From assembly GCA_029975475.1 (NCBI GenBank), contig JARKPB010000008.1, positions 1 to 64,000 of the forward strand: DNA of 64,000 nucleotides. Reading direction: 5' to 3'. Below are positions 52,703 to 62,234 of this stretch, piece after piece; the first letter of the stretch is position 1, and every line of letters begins with the position of its first letter. The notes beneath the pieces were generated by a model. The model was given only the letters and a program-made list of their open reading frames with translations, searched no databases and was not told the DNA's origin. Made by a program: the position numbers and the translations under genes. The DNA is from Anaerolineaceae bacterium (lineage in GTDB: Bacteria; Chloroflexota; Anaerolineae; Anaerolineales; Anaerolineaceae).

Positions 52703-53728
52703 TTACCCTTTCGCCGGTTTTGCAAACCAGCCGATCCAGAACGCGGTTCCCCAGGCGCTGTGGAGGACCAGAAAGGCGACCACGATCAGCGGGATGAGCG
52801 CCCATTCGCCGGTTTTTCTCACCTGGCGCAGGGCAAAGGCGGCCGCGAGCATCAAATAGAGCAGGAGAAAGGCGGCATACAGCGGGGCTAAGGCGGGCAG
52901 GAGCAGGCTGGCCGCCAGCCCCAGCAGGACCGCCGCGACCCAGCCCGGAGCCACAAGGTGGCGCAGGCGCAGCGACCGCCAGTCTTTTTTCAACATCTGG
53001 CTTTTCCAGTAGCCGTAGCGCCAGTATTGCTTCCAGAGCGCGGCGAAGGTTTCGCGCGGCCGGTAAAACACCTGCAGCGCGGGGACGTAGAGGATTTTGT
53101 TCCCTGTTTTGCGAATGCGGTAGTGCAGGTCGTAATCTTCGTTTGAAATCAATTGCGGATCAAAATAACCGGCCAGGTCAAATATCCAGCGGCGGTAAAC
53201 CCCAAAGTTCATTGTATCGGCTTCACCTTCTTTATCCGAATAGCGGAAGCCGGAAGTGCCCGGACCAAATGGCGTGGATAGAGCGGCGGCAATTGCCCGG
53301 GCGGTCGCGGTTTGGACCGGCTTCATGACCATCCGCGGACCCAGGCAGGCGGCATCTGTAGCGGGTAATTTTGCCGCGATGCGTTCCAGATAATCCGGAA
53401 GAATGGCGCAGTGCGCATCCAGACGCACAATGATCTCTCCCCGGGCGGCATGGATACCGGCGTTCATGGCTTCAGGAATGTTGCGCTTCGGGTTGTCGAT
53501 TAAAGCGAGCCGCAAATCCGGGTGCTGGTTTTGAAATGTCTGAATGACAGTCCGGGTGCCGTCGCTGGAGAAACCGTCCACGACAATGACCTCCATTTTT
53601 TCCCGGGGATAGGTCTGCTGATCGATCGTGTCTAATAAATCCCGGATGGTCGCCGCTTCGTTATAGCACGGGATCACGATGGACATGAAAGGCAGCGCCT
53701 CTGGATCGGGAGTTGATGTTTGGGTCAT
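52703..53728 (-). CDS. Glycosyltransferase family 2 with C-terminal membrane segments (ExoA-like)
   Basis: This 341-residue protein has a GT-A domain: SIVIPCYNEAATIRDLL, VIVVDGFSSDGT, LDAHC as the DxD-like metal site, and NEDYDLHYRIRKTG containing the catalytic Asp region. Two or three hydrophobic segments at about 255-340 anchor it in the membrane. It resembles succinoglycan transferase ExoA. It is the first gene of the three-gene polysaccharide cluster. ATG 53728 is chosen over the longer frame to 53851. Confidence 0.88.
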   Translation of the reverse strand: MTQTSTPDPEALPFMSIVIPCYNEAATIRDLLDTIDQQTYPREKMEVIVVDGFSSDGTRTVIQTFQNQHPDLRLALIDNPKRNIPEAMNAGIHAARGEIIVRLDAHCAILPDYLERIAAKLPATDAACLGPRMVMKPVQTATARAIAAALSTPFGPGTSGFRYSDKEGEADTMNFGVYRRWIFDLAGYFDPQLISNEDYDLHYRIRKTGNKILYVPALQVFYRPRETFAALWKQYWRYGYWKSQMLKKDWRSLRLRHLVAPGWVAAVLLGLAASLLLPALAPLYAAFLLLYLMLAAAFALRQVRKTGEWALIPLIVVAFLVLHSAWGTAFWIGWFAKPAKG

Positions 53729-53989
53729 TTGCTCAGGTCCTTTTGGGCAGTTCCGCCCGCCGCGCTTTGCGGACCGGCGGCGCATCGGGTGGTCAGGGTG
53801 ATTCCTGGCAAGATTATACCATCCGAACAATAAAGCGGATTTTGGCTGCAAACCGCTTCAGGCTGGCGGAGGGCAGAACCGCCCGCTGGTCACTTCACCG
53901 CGCCAGCGCGTACCAGGTCCGGGTCAGCGGTGAGTGGATCAGCCAGGCGGGGAGCAGGCAGCGGCAGGCTGACGAAGAAACAAGCCGTC

Positions 53990-55411
53990 TTATTGATCGG
54001 CCGCGGCCTGCCAGTCGGTGTGGAACACGCCTTCGCGGTCAAGCCGCCGGTAGGTATGCGCGCCAAAGTAATCCCTCTGCGCCTGGGTCAGGTTGGCGGG
54101 CAACCGCTCGGCGCGGTAGGCGTCAAAGTACGCCAGAGAAGAAGCCAGGGCGAGGGCGGGGATGCCCAGGCCCACGGCGGTTTGAACCGCGGTCCGCCAG
54201 CCTTGCTGACGCTGTTCCACCGCGCTTCGGAAGTCGTCATCCAGCAGCAGGTTGGTCAGGTCTGGTTGGTGATGATAGGCGCGCATGACTTGATCGAGCA
54301 GGCTGGCGCGAATGATACAACCCGCGCGCCAGATGCCTGCGATCGATTCCAGGTTAAGGTCGTATTGATATTCCTGAGAGGCCGCGGCGAGCATCCCAAA
54401 CCCCTGGGCATACGCCGCGATTTTACTGGCGTACAGCGCCTGCCGGGCGGCCAGGATCAGGTCCGCGCGGTTGCCGGGAGGCAGGTTTTGCGGGCCGCGG
54501 AGGACGCGGCTGGCGGCGCTGCGCTGGCTTTTCAGGCTGGACAGGATGCGGCTTTCAACCGCCGCATTGATGGTCGGGATCGGGGCGCCAAGGTCCAGGG
54601 CGTTCTGGCTGGTCCATTTTCCCGTGCCTTTCTGCGCGGCTTCATCCAGGATGACGTCGACCAGGGGCAGGCCGGTCTCTTGGTCCGTCTTTCGCAGGAT
54701 ATCCGCAGTGATTTCAATTAAGTATGAGCGCAACTCAGCCTGGTTCCATTCCGCGAACAGCTCCGCCAGTTCGCCAGCAGAAATGCCCAGCCCGCGGTGG
54801 AGAAAATCGTAAATTTCAGCGATTAACTGCATGTCGGCATATTCAATGCCGTTATGCACCATTTTTACGTAATGCCCGGCGCCGCGCGGGCCGATGTAAG
54901 CCACGCACGGCTGGCCGTCCTCCGCGCGGGCAGCGATCGCGCGGAAAACGGGCGCGAGCGCCTGCCAGGCCTCGGGCTGACCTCCGGGCATGAGGGCTGG
55001 CCCCCAGAGCGCGCCCTGCGCGCCTCCGGAAATCCCGGTGCCGACAAAATGGATCCCATCGCGCTCCAGTTCGGCGCCGCGGCGCTCGGTATCAAGAAAA
55101 TAGGAGTTCCCGCCGTCAATCAAGATATCCTGCGGTTCGAGCAGCGGTTTCAGCCGGGCGATGACGGCATCCACGGGGGAGCCAGCGGGCACCATCAGAA
55201 GGATCCGCCGCGGTTTTGCCAGCGCCTGGATCAACAGGTCCGGCGACTCGACCACCAGGATTTGTTTTCCGGCCGCCGGGCCGAGGGCAAATTCCCGCGC
55301 TTTTTTCTGATCGAGGTCAAAACCGACGACTGGGAAGCCGTTCCGCTCGATATTTAATGCCAGGTTGTGGCCCATTACGCCAAGTCCAACGATGCCAAAT
55401 TCGTATTTCAT
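53990..55411 (-). CDS. gnd: 6-phosphogluconate dehydrogenase, decarboxylating
   Basis: This 473-residue protein has the length of the long, dimeric enzyme class. It shows NADP motif GLGVMGHNLALNIERNGF, the substrate segments ILIDGGNSYFLDTERR and GISGGAQGALWGPALMPGG, and the catalytic Lys in HYVKMVHNGIEYADMQLI. It converts 6-phosphogluconate to ribulose 5-phosphate, CO2 and NADPH in the oxidative pentose phosphate pathway. GGGAG six bases before ATG 55411 supports the start. It appears monocistronic. Confidence 0.95.
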   Translation of the reverse strand: MKYEFGIVGLGVMGHNLALNIERNGFPVVGFDLDQKKAREFALGPAAGKQILVVESPDLLIQALAKPRRILLMVPAGSPVDAVIARLKPLLEPQDILIDGGNSYFLDTERRGAELERDGIHFVGTGISGGAQGALWGPALMPGGQPEAWQALAPVFRAIAARAEDGQPCVAYIGPRGAGHYVKMVHNGIEYADMQLIAEIYDFLHRGLGISAGELAELFAEWNQAELRSYLIEITADILRKTDQETGLPLVDVILDEAAQKGTGKWTSQNALDLGAPIPTINAAVESRILSSLKSQRSAASRVLRGPQNLPPGNRADLILAARQALYASKIAAYAQGFGMLAAASQEYQYDLNLESIAGIWRAGCIIRASLLDQVMRAYHHQPDLTNLLLDDDFRSAVEQRQQGWRTAVQTAVGLGIPALALASSLAYFDAYRAERLPANLTQAQRDYFGAHTYRRLDREGVFHTDWQAAADQ

Positions 55412-55716
55412 ACTTCGCTCCCGATGGTTGACAGCGTCAACATGAGATAGATGAATGATTTATCATACCGCATTGAAGGCGGCTTTGCCGCAATTGTACA
55501 GGTTTTCTACCCCATCTGGTTGATTCCGCGCAAATTTCTGCGTAAAAAATCTTCCAGGTGCCCCGAAAAACCATGGATAACAGGAATATCAGACAAAATG
55601 AGAGTAAAATTTAGCATACAGATGACGTTCAACGCAACGCACATGGCCCGGAGCGGGTTTCCGGTGGGGAATCTACGCTCATCTTCATCTGTAATTAAAC
55701 GGGAGGTTTTGAAACG
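55412..55716. other. 305-base divergent intergenic region
   Basis: This region separates the divergent gnd and DUF47 genes. It holds a short hairpin (GCGGC and GCCGC around TTT, near 55481) and the GGGAGG ribosome site of the DUF47 gene. Promoters for both sides should be here, but no clear pair of boxes was found, and no Pho box was recognised. Confidence 0.4.
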
Positions 55717-56337
55717 ATGCTGTCCCTCTTTAAGAAACGCCAGAATATCTTCATCAAGTTGATTCGCGACCAGGCGGCGACAGCCCTGGCAGGGATAGAC
55801 ACCTTGCAAGCCTATCTTTCTGATCCAAACCCGGCGCTTGCCGATCAACTGACCAAACTGGAAAAGGACGGGGATGAATACCGCCGGATATTGATTTACG
55901 AGTTAAATAAAACCTTCATCACCCCGTTTGACCGGGAGGATATCTTCGCGCTTTCGCGCAGTATTGACGATGTCCTGGATTATGCCTACAGCACCCTGAC
56001 GGAAATCCAGTTATTGAAAGTCAAACCCACCCCGTATATGCTGCGGATAACCGGTTTGCTGCGCGACGCCGCCAATGAATTGCTGCTGGCGGTTGAACGT
56101 CTGGAGGATCATCCCGGCGTGGCCGCGGAACACGCGCACCGCGCCAAAGCGCTGGAAAATAAAGTGGAGATTCTCTACCGGGAAGCGCTGGCCGAGTTAT
56201 TTAACGGCGTGGAAGACACGAAGCATATCATCAAAGTGTTTAAGTACCGGGAAGTGTACCGCCACCTCAGCAACGCCGCCGACCGCGGCGATGAGGCGGC
56301 CAATGTGATCGGCAGCATCGTGATGAAGAAGGGGTAA
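55717..56337 (+). CDS. DUF47/PhoU-like phosphate transport accessory protein
   Basis: This 206-residue all-helical protein is of the DUF47 (TIGR00153) family, distantly related to PhoU. LEKDGDEYRRILIYELNKTFITPFDREDIFALSRSIDDVLD is the family's acidic metal-binding region (given here only as landmarks: EKDGDEYRR, FITPFDREDI, SIDDVLDY). It modulates the PiT transporter encoded ten bases downstream. GGGAGG lies upstream of ATG 55717. Confidence 0.9.
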   Translation: MLSLFKKRQNIFIKLIRDQAATALAGIDTLQAYLSDPNPALADQLTKLEKDGDEYRRILIYELNKTFITPFDREDIFALSRSIDDVLDYAYSTLTEIQLLKVKPTPYMLRITGLLRDAANELLLAVERLEDHPGVAAEHAHRAKALENKVEILYREALAELFNGVEDTKHIIKVFKYREVYRHLSNAADRGDEAANVIGSIVMKKG

Positions 56338-56347
56338 AAGCAGACGC

Positions 56348-57337
56348 ATGGATGCCCTGATGATTCTTTTGCTGGTGCTGGCGCTGGGGTTTGATTTCTT
56401 AAATGGCGTGCATGATTCAAGCAATATTGTCGCCACCATGATTTCATCCCGGGCGCTCTCTCCGCGAACCGCGCTGACGCTGACGGCGATTGCGGAATTT
56501 TCCGGGCCTTTCATTTTTGGAGTGGCGGTCGCCAAAACCATCGGGGATGAGATCGTCATACCGGGTGTGATGACCATGACCGTCCTGATCGCCGCCTTGA
56601 TCAGCGCGATTGGCTGGAATTTACTGACCTGGTGGCTGGGGATGCCGAGCAGTTCTTCTCACGCGTTAATCGGCGGGCTGGTTGGCGCGGTCGCGGCAGG
56701 CGTTGGCTGGCAGGCGATTAAGATTGAAGGCATTGAGAAAATTCTGCTAACGTTATTTACCTCTCCGATTATTGGACTGGTCTTTGGCTTTCTCGTGGCC
56801 CGTTTGATCATCCTGCTGTGCTGGAACGCCAGCCCAAGCGTGAACTGGATTTTTAAGAAGGGGCAGGTATTAACCGCGATCGCGCTGGCGCTCAGCCACG
56901 GAACGAATGACGCCCAAAAATCCATGGGGATCATCACCCTGGGCCTGGTGACCTCGGGCTACCTGAGTAAATTTGAAGTGCCGGTCTGGGTAATTTTCGC
57001 CTGCGCGCTGATGATCGCTTTCGGCACTTCGGTGGGCGGCTGGAAATTGATTCGCACGCTGGGCGCGAAGTTCTACCGCATCCGCCCGCTGGACGGTTTC
57101 GCGACTCAATTAACTTCCGCCGCTGTGATTCTGGGGGCGTCCCTGTTTGGCGGACCGGTGTCCACCACCCAGGTTGTCAGCACCGCGATCATGGGAGTCG
57201 GGAGCGCGGATCGGGCGAACAAGGTGCGCTGGGGCGTGGCCGGCGAGATTTTAACCGCCTGGCTGCTGACCATTCCGGCGACCGCCCTGATTGGCGCCGG
57301 GGTGCACTGGCTGCTCAGCCAGACCGGGTGGTTTTAG
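56348..57337 (+). CDS. PiT-family inorganic phosphate transporter
   Basis: This 329-residue membrane protein has about nine to ten spans and two inverted PiT signature repeats: GFDFLNGVHDSSNIVATMIS near the N-terminus and ALSHGTNDAQKSMGII in the C-terminal half. It imports metal-phosphate with protons or sodium. The DUF47 gene ten bases upstream is its usual partner. Confidence 0.92.
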   Translation: MDALMILLLVLALGFDFLNGVHDSSNIVATMISSRALSPRTALTLTAIAEFSGPFIFGVAVAKTIGDEIVIPGVMTMTVLIAALISAIGWNLLTWWLGMPSSSSHALIGGLVGAVAAGVGWQAIKIEGIEKILLTLFTSPIIGLVFGFLVARLIILLCWNASPSVNWIFKKGQVLTAIALALSHGTNDAQKSMGIITLGLVTSGYLSKFEVPVWVIFACALMIAFGTSVGGWKLIRTLGAKFYRIRPLDGFATQLTSAAVILGASLFGGPVSTTQVVSTAIMGVGSADRANKVRWGVAGEILTAWLLTIPATALIGAGVHWLLSQTGWF

Positions 57338-57346
57338 CGGAAAGGA

Positions 57347-57365
57347 AGCCCGCCCTCGGCGGGCT
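57347..57365 (+). terminator. G+C-rich hairpin after the phosphate transporter
   Basis: AGCCCGCC (57347-57354) pairs with GGCGGGCT (57358-57365) with a three-base loop, ten bases after the PiT stop. No T-run follows, so termination is uncertain. Confidence 0.5.
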
Positions 57366-57443
57366 GGCGGATGGTCTGAACTGCCCGGGTCAATGATTTT
57401 GAGCAGGCAAATTTTTTCTTAATTCTCACTGGCGGGGTGAAGG

Positions 57444-58316
57444 ATGGCGGTTTCAAAACAACTGCTTACCGAGAGCATCCAAAATGACCATCTTCGGCTG
57501 GAATACCTTGCCAGCGCCGGTCCGAGGATCACCGGCCTTTTCTACCGGGGTGGAAAGAATTTACTGGCGGAAGTCCATGAGCTGTATGAAGACACCCCCC
57601 AGGGCCGTTTCTGGTTTCGCGGCGGGCACCGCCTGTGGCGCTCTCCCGAGGTGATGCCGGATACCTATACCCCGGACAATGAGGGGCTTGAAACTCAAAA
57701 GATCGCGAACGGGGTGATCTTGCGGCAGCAAGTTGACGGAGGGATTTCAAAGCAGATCGAAATCCGGCTTGAACCAGAGCGGGCTGTGTGTGCCCTCAAG
57801 CACAGGCTGATCAATTCCAGCGCCGCCTCGGCGCGTCTGGCGGTCTGGGCGCTGACCATGTTCAAGCCGGGGGGCATCGGAATTTTTCCCCAGCCGGTTG
57901 GACCTGCGGACCCGGCGGGATTTCTGCCCAACCGGCGGCTGGCGCTGTGGCCGTACACGCGCATGCGGGATGAACGCTTTGTTTGGGGGGATGAGGCGGT
58001 GTTGATCAAAGCGCAGCCCAAACAGCCGCCTATCAAGTTTGGCTATTTCAACGACGCGGGCTGGACGGGGTACGTTCAGGATGGGATATTGTTTGTGAAG
58101 CGCTTTCAGGCTAAGGGCGAGGGCGAGTATCCGGATTTTGGCTGTAATTGCGAGATGTACTGCAACGATCGGTTTATTGAACTGGAAACCCTCAGCCCGC
58201 TGGCAACCCTGCAACCCGGCGAGGCGCTGGAACATGACGAGGAATGGGAGGTTCATCCGCTTTCGGATGACGATGCGCTGACCGAGCGCTGCCGCCAGTT
58301 GATAAACCACCTCTAA
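57444..58316 (+). CDS. Aldose-epimerase-superfamily protein (DUF4380-like)
   Basis: This 290-residue, beta-rich, cytoplasmic protein fits the galactose-mutarotase fold: LRLEYLASAGPRITGLFYRG at the start, GGHRLWRSPEVMP, and a C-terminal ELETLSPLATLQPGEALEHDE strand pair, which is common to DUF4380 and aldose 1-epimerase relatives. The precise substrate is unknown. It stands alone between the phosphate transporter and clpB. Confidence 0.7.
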   Translation: MAVSKQLLTESIQNDHLRLEYLASAGPRITGLFYRGGKNLLAEVHELYEDTPQGRFWFRGGHRLWRSPEVMPDTYTPDNEGLETQKIANGVILRQQVDGGISKQIEIRLEPERAVCALKHRLINSSAASARLAVWALTMFKPGGIGIFPQPVGPADPAGFLPNRRLALWPYTRMRDERFVWGDEAVLIKAQPKQPPIKFGYFNDAGWTGYVQDGILFVKRFQAKGEGEYPDFGCNCEMYCNDRFIELETLSPLATLQPGEALEHDEEWEVHPLSDDDALTERCRQLINHL

Positions 58317-58382
58317 GCCTGCCGGGCAGTGATCAACGATATGGATTCCTAGATTTTTTTAATATTTTGTTGATGGATTTCG

Positions 58383-58416
58383 AATAATCCTTTTCTATGG
58401 TTAGAAAAGGATTATT
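58383..58416 (+). promoter_or_regulatory. Perfect 15-bp inverted repeat in the clpB leader
   Basis: AATAATCCTTTTCTA (58383-58397) and TAGAAAAGGATTATT (58402-58416) form a perfect stem with a TGGT loop, six bases before the clpB ribosome site GAGGTGG. It is not the CIRCE sequence (TTAGCACTC-N9-GAGTGCTAA). It could be a repressor site or an RNA hairpin that opens with heat. Confidence 0.65.
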
Positions 58417-58431
58417 TTATCGAGGTGGACT

Positions 58432-61011
58432 ATGAACATTGATCGTTATACTCAAAAAGCACAGGAAGCGTTGATTCATTCTCAGGACCTGGCGCGCAAT
58501 TATTCCCATCAATTTATCGAGCCAGCACATCTGCTTCTGGCGTTGATCCAGCAGCCCGATGGGGTGGTGCCGGCTGTGATCACTCGCCTCGCGGGCAGCA
58601 CCGCGGCTCTGCGGGAAGAATTAACCCAGGCGCTCGAGCGCATGCCGCGGGTGAGCGGCCCTGGAGCCGGAGAGGTCAGCCTGGCCAGGACCACGGCGGA
58701 TATCCTGCAGTCGGCGGAAAAATACGCAAAGGGCATGCAGGATGAATACGTCTCAACCGAGCATATTTTGCTGGCGTTGACTCAGAGCGGGGAGGGGAGA
58801 CGCCTTGCACAGTACGGCATTACCTATGATGCCGTATTGAAAGCGCTGGTGGAGGTCCGCGGGAATCAGCGGGTGACTTCGCAAAATCCTGAAGATACCT
58901 ACCAGGCGCTGACGAAATACGGCACTGACCTGACCGCCATGGCGCGGCAGGGCAAACTCGACCCGGTGATCGGGCGGGATGAAGAAATCCGGCGGGTGAT
59001 CCAGATCCTTTCGCGCCGCACGAAAAACAATCCGGCGCTGATTGGCGAGCCAGGCGTCGGAAAGACCGCCATTGTGGAAGGACTGGCGCAGCGGATTGTT
59101 AAAGGGGACGTGCCTGAAAATCTGAAAAACAAACGCCTGGTCGCCCTGGATATGGGATCTCTGCTGGCAGGCGCAAAGTACCGCGGCGAATTTGAAGAGC
59201 GCTTAAAAGCGGTGCTTAAGGAAGTCCAGGCTGCCCAGGGAGAGATTCTGGTGTTTATTGACGAAATGCACACCGTGGTTGGCGCGGGAGCGGCGGAAGG
59301 CGCGATGGACGCCGGTAATATCCTCAAACCGCTGCTCGCCCGCGGCGAACTGCACATGATCGGGGCAACCACGATTGACGAGTACCGCAAGTATATTGAA
59401 AAGGACGCGGCTCTCGAACGGCGGTTCCAACCGGTTCAGGTCGATGAACCCGGGGTTGAGGACACAATCAGCATTTTGCGCGGATTAAAGCAGCGCTACG
59501 AAGTGCACCACGGCGTGCGGATCACGGACAGCGCGGTCATCGCTGCCGCGGTGCTGTCGCACCGCTACATCCCCGACCGCCGTCTGCCGGACAAGGCGAT
59601 TGATTTGATCGACGAAGCCGCCGCGCGCCTGCGGACGGAGATCGATTCGAAGCCTCAGGCGCTGGATGAAGTGGACCGCCAGATGATGCAGCTGGAGGTG
59701 GAACGCCAGGCGCTTCAAAAAGAGAAAGATAAAGCCTCTGCCGAGCGGCTGGAAAAAATCGAAGCCGAACTGGCGAATTTGCGCGAGCGTTCGCGGGAGC
59801 TGACCACCCGCTGGGAAACCGAGAAGGGCGCTATCGCCGAGCTCCAGAAGATTAAGGAGCAGGTGGAGCAGGCTCTGGCGGAGATGGAGGACGCGGAACG
59901 GCGGAATGACCTGGAGACAGCCGCGCGGCTGCGCTACGGCACCCTGCGAGAACTGGAGCAGAAACGCTCGGCTGCCGAAGCGCGCCTGCAGCAACTTCAG
60001 AAGGAAGGCGCGCTGCTTAAGGAAGAGGTGGACGCGGAAGAGATCGCCAGCATCGTCGCCCGCTGGACGCATATCCCGGTTGAGCGGCTGCTGGAATCGG
60101 AGATGCAGAAATTACTGCACATGGAAGAACGGCTGCGCCAGCGGGTGGTCGGCCAGGAAGAAGCGCTGCGGGTGGTTTCCAATGCGGTTCGCCGCGCCCG
60201 GGCGGGGCTGCAAGACCCCAACCGGCCGATCGGCTCGTTTATTTTCCTGGGGCCGACCGGGGTGGGTAAAACCGAACTGGCGCGGGCTCTGGCTGAGTTT
60301 CTGTTTGACGATGAGCGCGCCATGGTGCGGATTGACATGAGCGAGTATCAAGAGAAGCACACCGTCTCGCGGTTAATTGGCGCGCCGCCAGGCTATGTGG
60401 GTTACGATGAAGGCGGTCAGCTGACCGAAGCCGTGCGCCGGCAGCCTTACACCGTGGTTTTGTTCGATGAAATTGAGAAAGCTCACCCGGAAGTGTTTAA
60501 TGTGCTGCTGCAGCTGCTCGACGACGGGCGTTTGACCGACGGTCAGGGCCGCACGGTGGACTTTCGCAACACCCTGATCATCATGACCTCAAACCTGGGC
60601 AGCAGTTTATGGCTCGGAAGCGCAACGGTTGACCGGGACGAGATCTTAAAGGCGCTGCAGACGCACTTCAAGCCTGAGTTCCTCAACCGCATTGATGAGA
60701 TCGTGATCTTCCGCCCGCTGGCGAAAGCGTTGTTGGGCGAGATCGTGTCAATTCAGCTTAAACGCGTTGAGAAACTGCTTGAGGAACGCGGCTACCGCCT
60801 TGCGGTCAGCGACGCAGCCAAAGAGTATCTGGCTGAAACCGGTTACAACCCGGATTTCGGCGCCCGACCTTTGAAACGCGCCATCCAGCGCGAATTGCAG
60901 GATCCGCTGGCCATGCGCATTTTGAGCGGCGAGTTTTCGCCTGGAGCGACCATCCGCGTTGACCGCGCTGGAGATGGGTTAGCGTTTACCGGTGTGGATG
61001 CCGCCGCATAA
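58432..61011 (+). CDS. clpB: ClpB disaggregase (Hsp100 AAA+ chaperone)
   Basis: This 859-residue chaperone has an N-terminal Clp_N repeat domain (1-145), AAA-1 with Walker A GEPGVGKT near 205 and Walker [10 protein letters not shown] near 273, the middle-domain coiled coil at about 400-525 that distinguishes ClpB from ClpA/ClpC, and AAA-2 with [10 protein letters not shown] near 608. No ClpP-binding IGF loop was noted. It works with DnaK to rescue aggregated proteins. GAGGTGG precedes ATG 58432. A perfect inverted repeat lies just upstream and a strong terminator follows. Confidence 0.96.
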   Translation: MNIDRYTQKAQEALIHSQDLARNYSHQFIEPAHLLLALIQQPDGVVPAVITRLAGSTAALREELTQALERMPRVSGPGAGEVSLARTTADILQSAEKYAKGMQDEYVSTEHILLALTQSGEGRRLAQYGITYDAVLKALVEVRGNQRVTSQNPEDTYQALTKYGTDLTAMARQGKLDPVIGRDEEIRRVIQILSRRTKNNPALIGEPGVGKTAIVEGLAQRIVKGDVPENLKNKRLVALDMGSLLAGAKYRGEFEERLKAVLKEVQAAQGEILVFIDEMHTVVGAGAAEGAMDAGNILKPLLARGELHMIGATTIDEYRKYIEKDAALERRFQPVQVDEPGVEDTISILRGLKQRYEVHHGVRITDSAVIAAAVLSHRYIPDRRLPDKAIDLIDEAAARLRTEIDSKPQALDEVDRQMMQLEVERQALQKEKDKASAERLEKIEAELANLRERSRELTTRWETEKGAIAELQKIKEQVEQALAEMEDAERRNDLETAARLRYGTLRELEQKRSAAEARLQQLQKEGALLKEEVDAEEIASIVARWTHIPVERLLESEMQKLLHMEERLRQRVVGQEEALRVVSNAVRRARAGLQDPNRPIGSFIFLGPTGVGKTELARALAEFLFDDERAMVRIDMSEYQEKHTVSRLIGAPPGYVGYDEGGQLTEAVRRQPYTVVLFDEIEKAHPEVFNVLLQLLDDGRLTDGQGRTVDFRNTLIIMTSNLGSSLWLGSATVDRDEILKALQTHFKPEFLNRIDEIVIFRPLAKALLGEIVSIQLKRVEKLLEERGYRLAVSDAAKEYLAETGYNPDFGARPLKRAIQRELQDPLAMRILSGEFSPGATIRVDRAGDGLAFTGVDAAA

Positions 61012-61023
61012 GCGAATAGAAGA

Positions 61024-61058
61024 AGCCAGCCGTTCCTTTGGAACGGCTGGCTGTTTTT
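61024..61058 (+). terminator. Intrinsic terminator of clpB
   Basis: AGCCAGCCGTTCC (61024-61036) pairs perfectly with GGAACGGCTGGCT (61040-61052), followed by GTTTTTA. A clear Rho-independent terminator 12 bases after the clpB stop. It may also serve the convergent gene. Confidence 0.9.
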
Positions 61059-61063
61059 ATTGA

Positions 61064-61648
61064 TTATAGCAGGCTTGCCAGGCGCCGCGCCCAGGCGTGG
61101 ATGAAATCCCAGTCGCGATAATCGCCCGGGGACGCCTGGACGAACGCCATGAGAAAAGCAGCCTGCCACCACTTCAGACGATACAGATCGAGCCTGCCGT
61201 GAAAGAAAGCCACGCTTACCGGTTTTTTCTGCGGCGTGGAGGCAAGCATCGCATGAAGATACCGTCCAAGTGAAGTAAAGCGCTCTTTGATGGTGAAAGC
61301 GGCGGGATTTAGGGGGGCAGCGGCCAGGCCGGGATCGATGGCGAGGTCGATATCCAGCACGGGCTGGTCAGGCGCAACGGTCAGGCGCATGGCGCAGGCA
61401 AACAGGGCGATTTTCCGCCCGCCAAGCGCTTTTTGGTTGCGCCTTAGAAATCGGCGCGCATCAGCATGCCAGCCCAGGATCATTGGCGCGCCCAGGACGA
61501 GGCTGTCGCAGTCTTCCAGCCCTTCCACCTGATGAAGCGGGAGGACGCGGGTGGAATGACCGGCGCTCTGGAGGATAAAAGCCACAGCGTTGGCCACCTC
61601 GGCGGTTGAACCGGAGTTGGTGGCATAGGTTACCAGAATACGGCTCAT
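61064..61648 (-). CDS. Flavodoxin-domain protein (menaquinone-dependent protoporphyrinogen oxidase-like)
   Basis: This 194-residue protein has a flavodoxin fold: FMN phosphate loop TYATNSGSTAEVA at residues 6-18, then DSLVLGAPMILGWH and KIALFACAMRL. It resembles flavodoxin_5/HemG-type proteins. The C-terminus (RDWDFIHAWARRLASLL) also fits. The substrate is uncertain. ATG 61648 matches the family start; the frame extends to 61939 only as Arg/Pro-rich shadow of the neighbouring gene. The CoA-binding gene ends 14 bases upstream. Confidence 0.82.
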   Translation of the reverse strand: MSRILVTYATNSGSTAEVANAVAFILQSAGHSTRVLPLHQVEGLEDCDSLVLGAPMILGWHADARRFLRRNQKALGGRKIALFACAMRLTVAPDQPVLDIDLAIDPGLAAAPLNPAAFTIKERFTSLGRYLHAMLASTPQKKPVSVAFFHGRLDLYRLKWWQAAFLMAFVQASPGDYRDWDFIHAWARRLASLL

Positions 61649-61662
61649 AGAATGGCTATAGA

Positions 61663-62103
61663 TTAGTACTGGCCGAATAAACGGGCAAAAAAGCGGTGGA
61701 AGGCGTGGATGGACTTCACTTCTCCGGCGTACATCAGAATGCATTTGCCGCTGACCGGGGTGATGCCCAGTTCGCGGGCGGTTTTTTCCGCTTCCAGCGA
61801 GGTTGCGCCTTGCTGGATCCAGACTTTTCGGATGCCGGCCGCGGCCGCTTCGCGCAGGACCTGCGGGACTCCCGCCGGCGGGATGCAGATGACTACACCG
61901 TCCACTTCCGCGGGAAGATACGCCAGGGAAGGATAGCAAGGATCGCCCGAAATGGCATCCAGGGCGGGATTGACGCCAAAGACATCAAAACCGCGTTCCT
62001 TCAGTTCATTGTAAATGAGGGTACCGAATTTTTGTGGGCTGCGCGAAACCCCCACCACCGCCAGGCGTCTGGCGGTCAAGAAATCCCTGGTAATCGTGTC
62101 CAT
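61663..62103 (-). CDS. CoA-binding domain protein (YccU-like)
   Basis: This 146-residue protein is a single Rossmann-type CoA_binding_2 domain: RRLAVVGVSRSPQKFGTLIYNELKERGF, then GVNP, and VVICIPPAGVPQVLREAAAAGIRKVWIQQGA (cited here as landmarks VVGVSRSPQK, FGVNPAL, VICIPPAG, VWIQQGA). It binds CoA or a related nucleotide. Function is unknown. It appears to be the first gene of a two-gene unit with the flavodoxin-like gene. Confidence 0.88.
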   Translation of the reverse strand: MDTITRDFLTARRLAVVGVSRSPQKFGTLIYNELKERGFDVFGVNPALDAISGDPCYPSLAYLPAEVDGVVICIPPAGVPQVLREAAAAGIRKVWIQQGATSLEAEKTARELGITPVSGKCILMYAGEVKSIHAFHRFFARLFGQY

Positions 62104-62234
62104 GCCATCTCCGTTTTAAAATTAACAATGGATCTTATAAATATACGAACGGGAGGCAGAAAAGTTGCACGGACCGGCTTTCAGAGAGACGAATTCAGGT
62201 TGTGTGCTATGCTTAAGAAAAACAAGGAGGATTT

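Noticed and set aside
53713-54288. 191-codon plus-strand frame between the GT2 and gnd genes
   Set aside because: Arg/Gly/Pro-rich shadow overlapping the ends of two well-supported minus-strand genes.
58383-58416. CIRCE operator before clpB
   Set aside because: The arms do not contain TTAGCACTC or GAGTGCTAA and the loop is four bases, not nine.
61649-61939. 97-residue N-terminal extension of the flavodoxin-like protein
   Set aside because: It overlaps the CoA-binding gene out of frame and is Arg/Pro/His-rich; the fold starts at ATG 61648.
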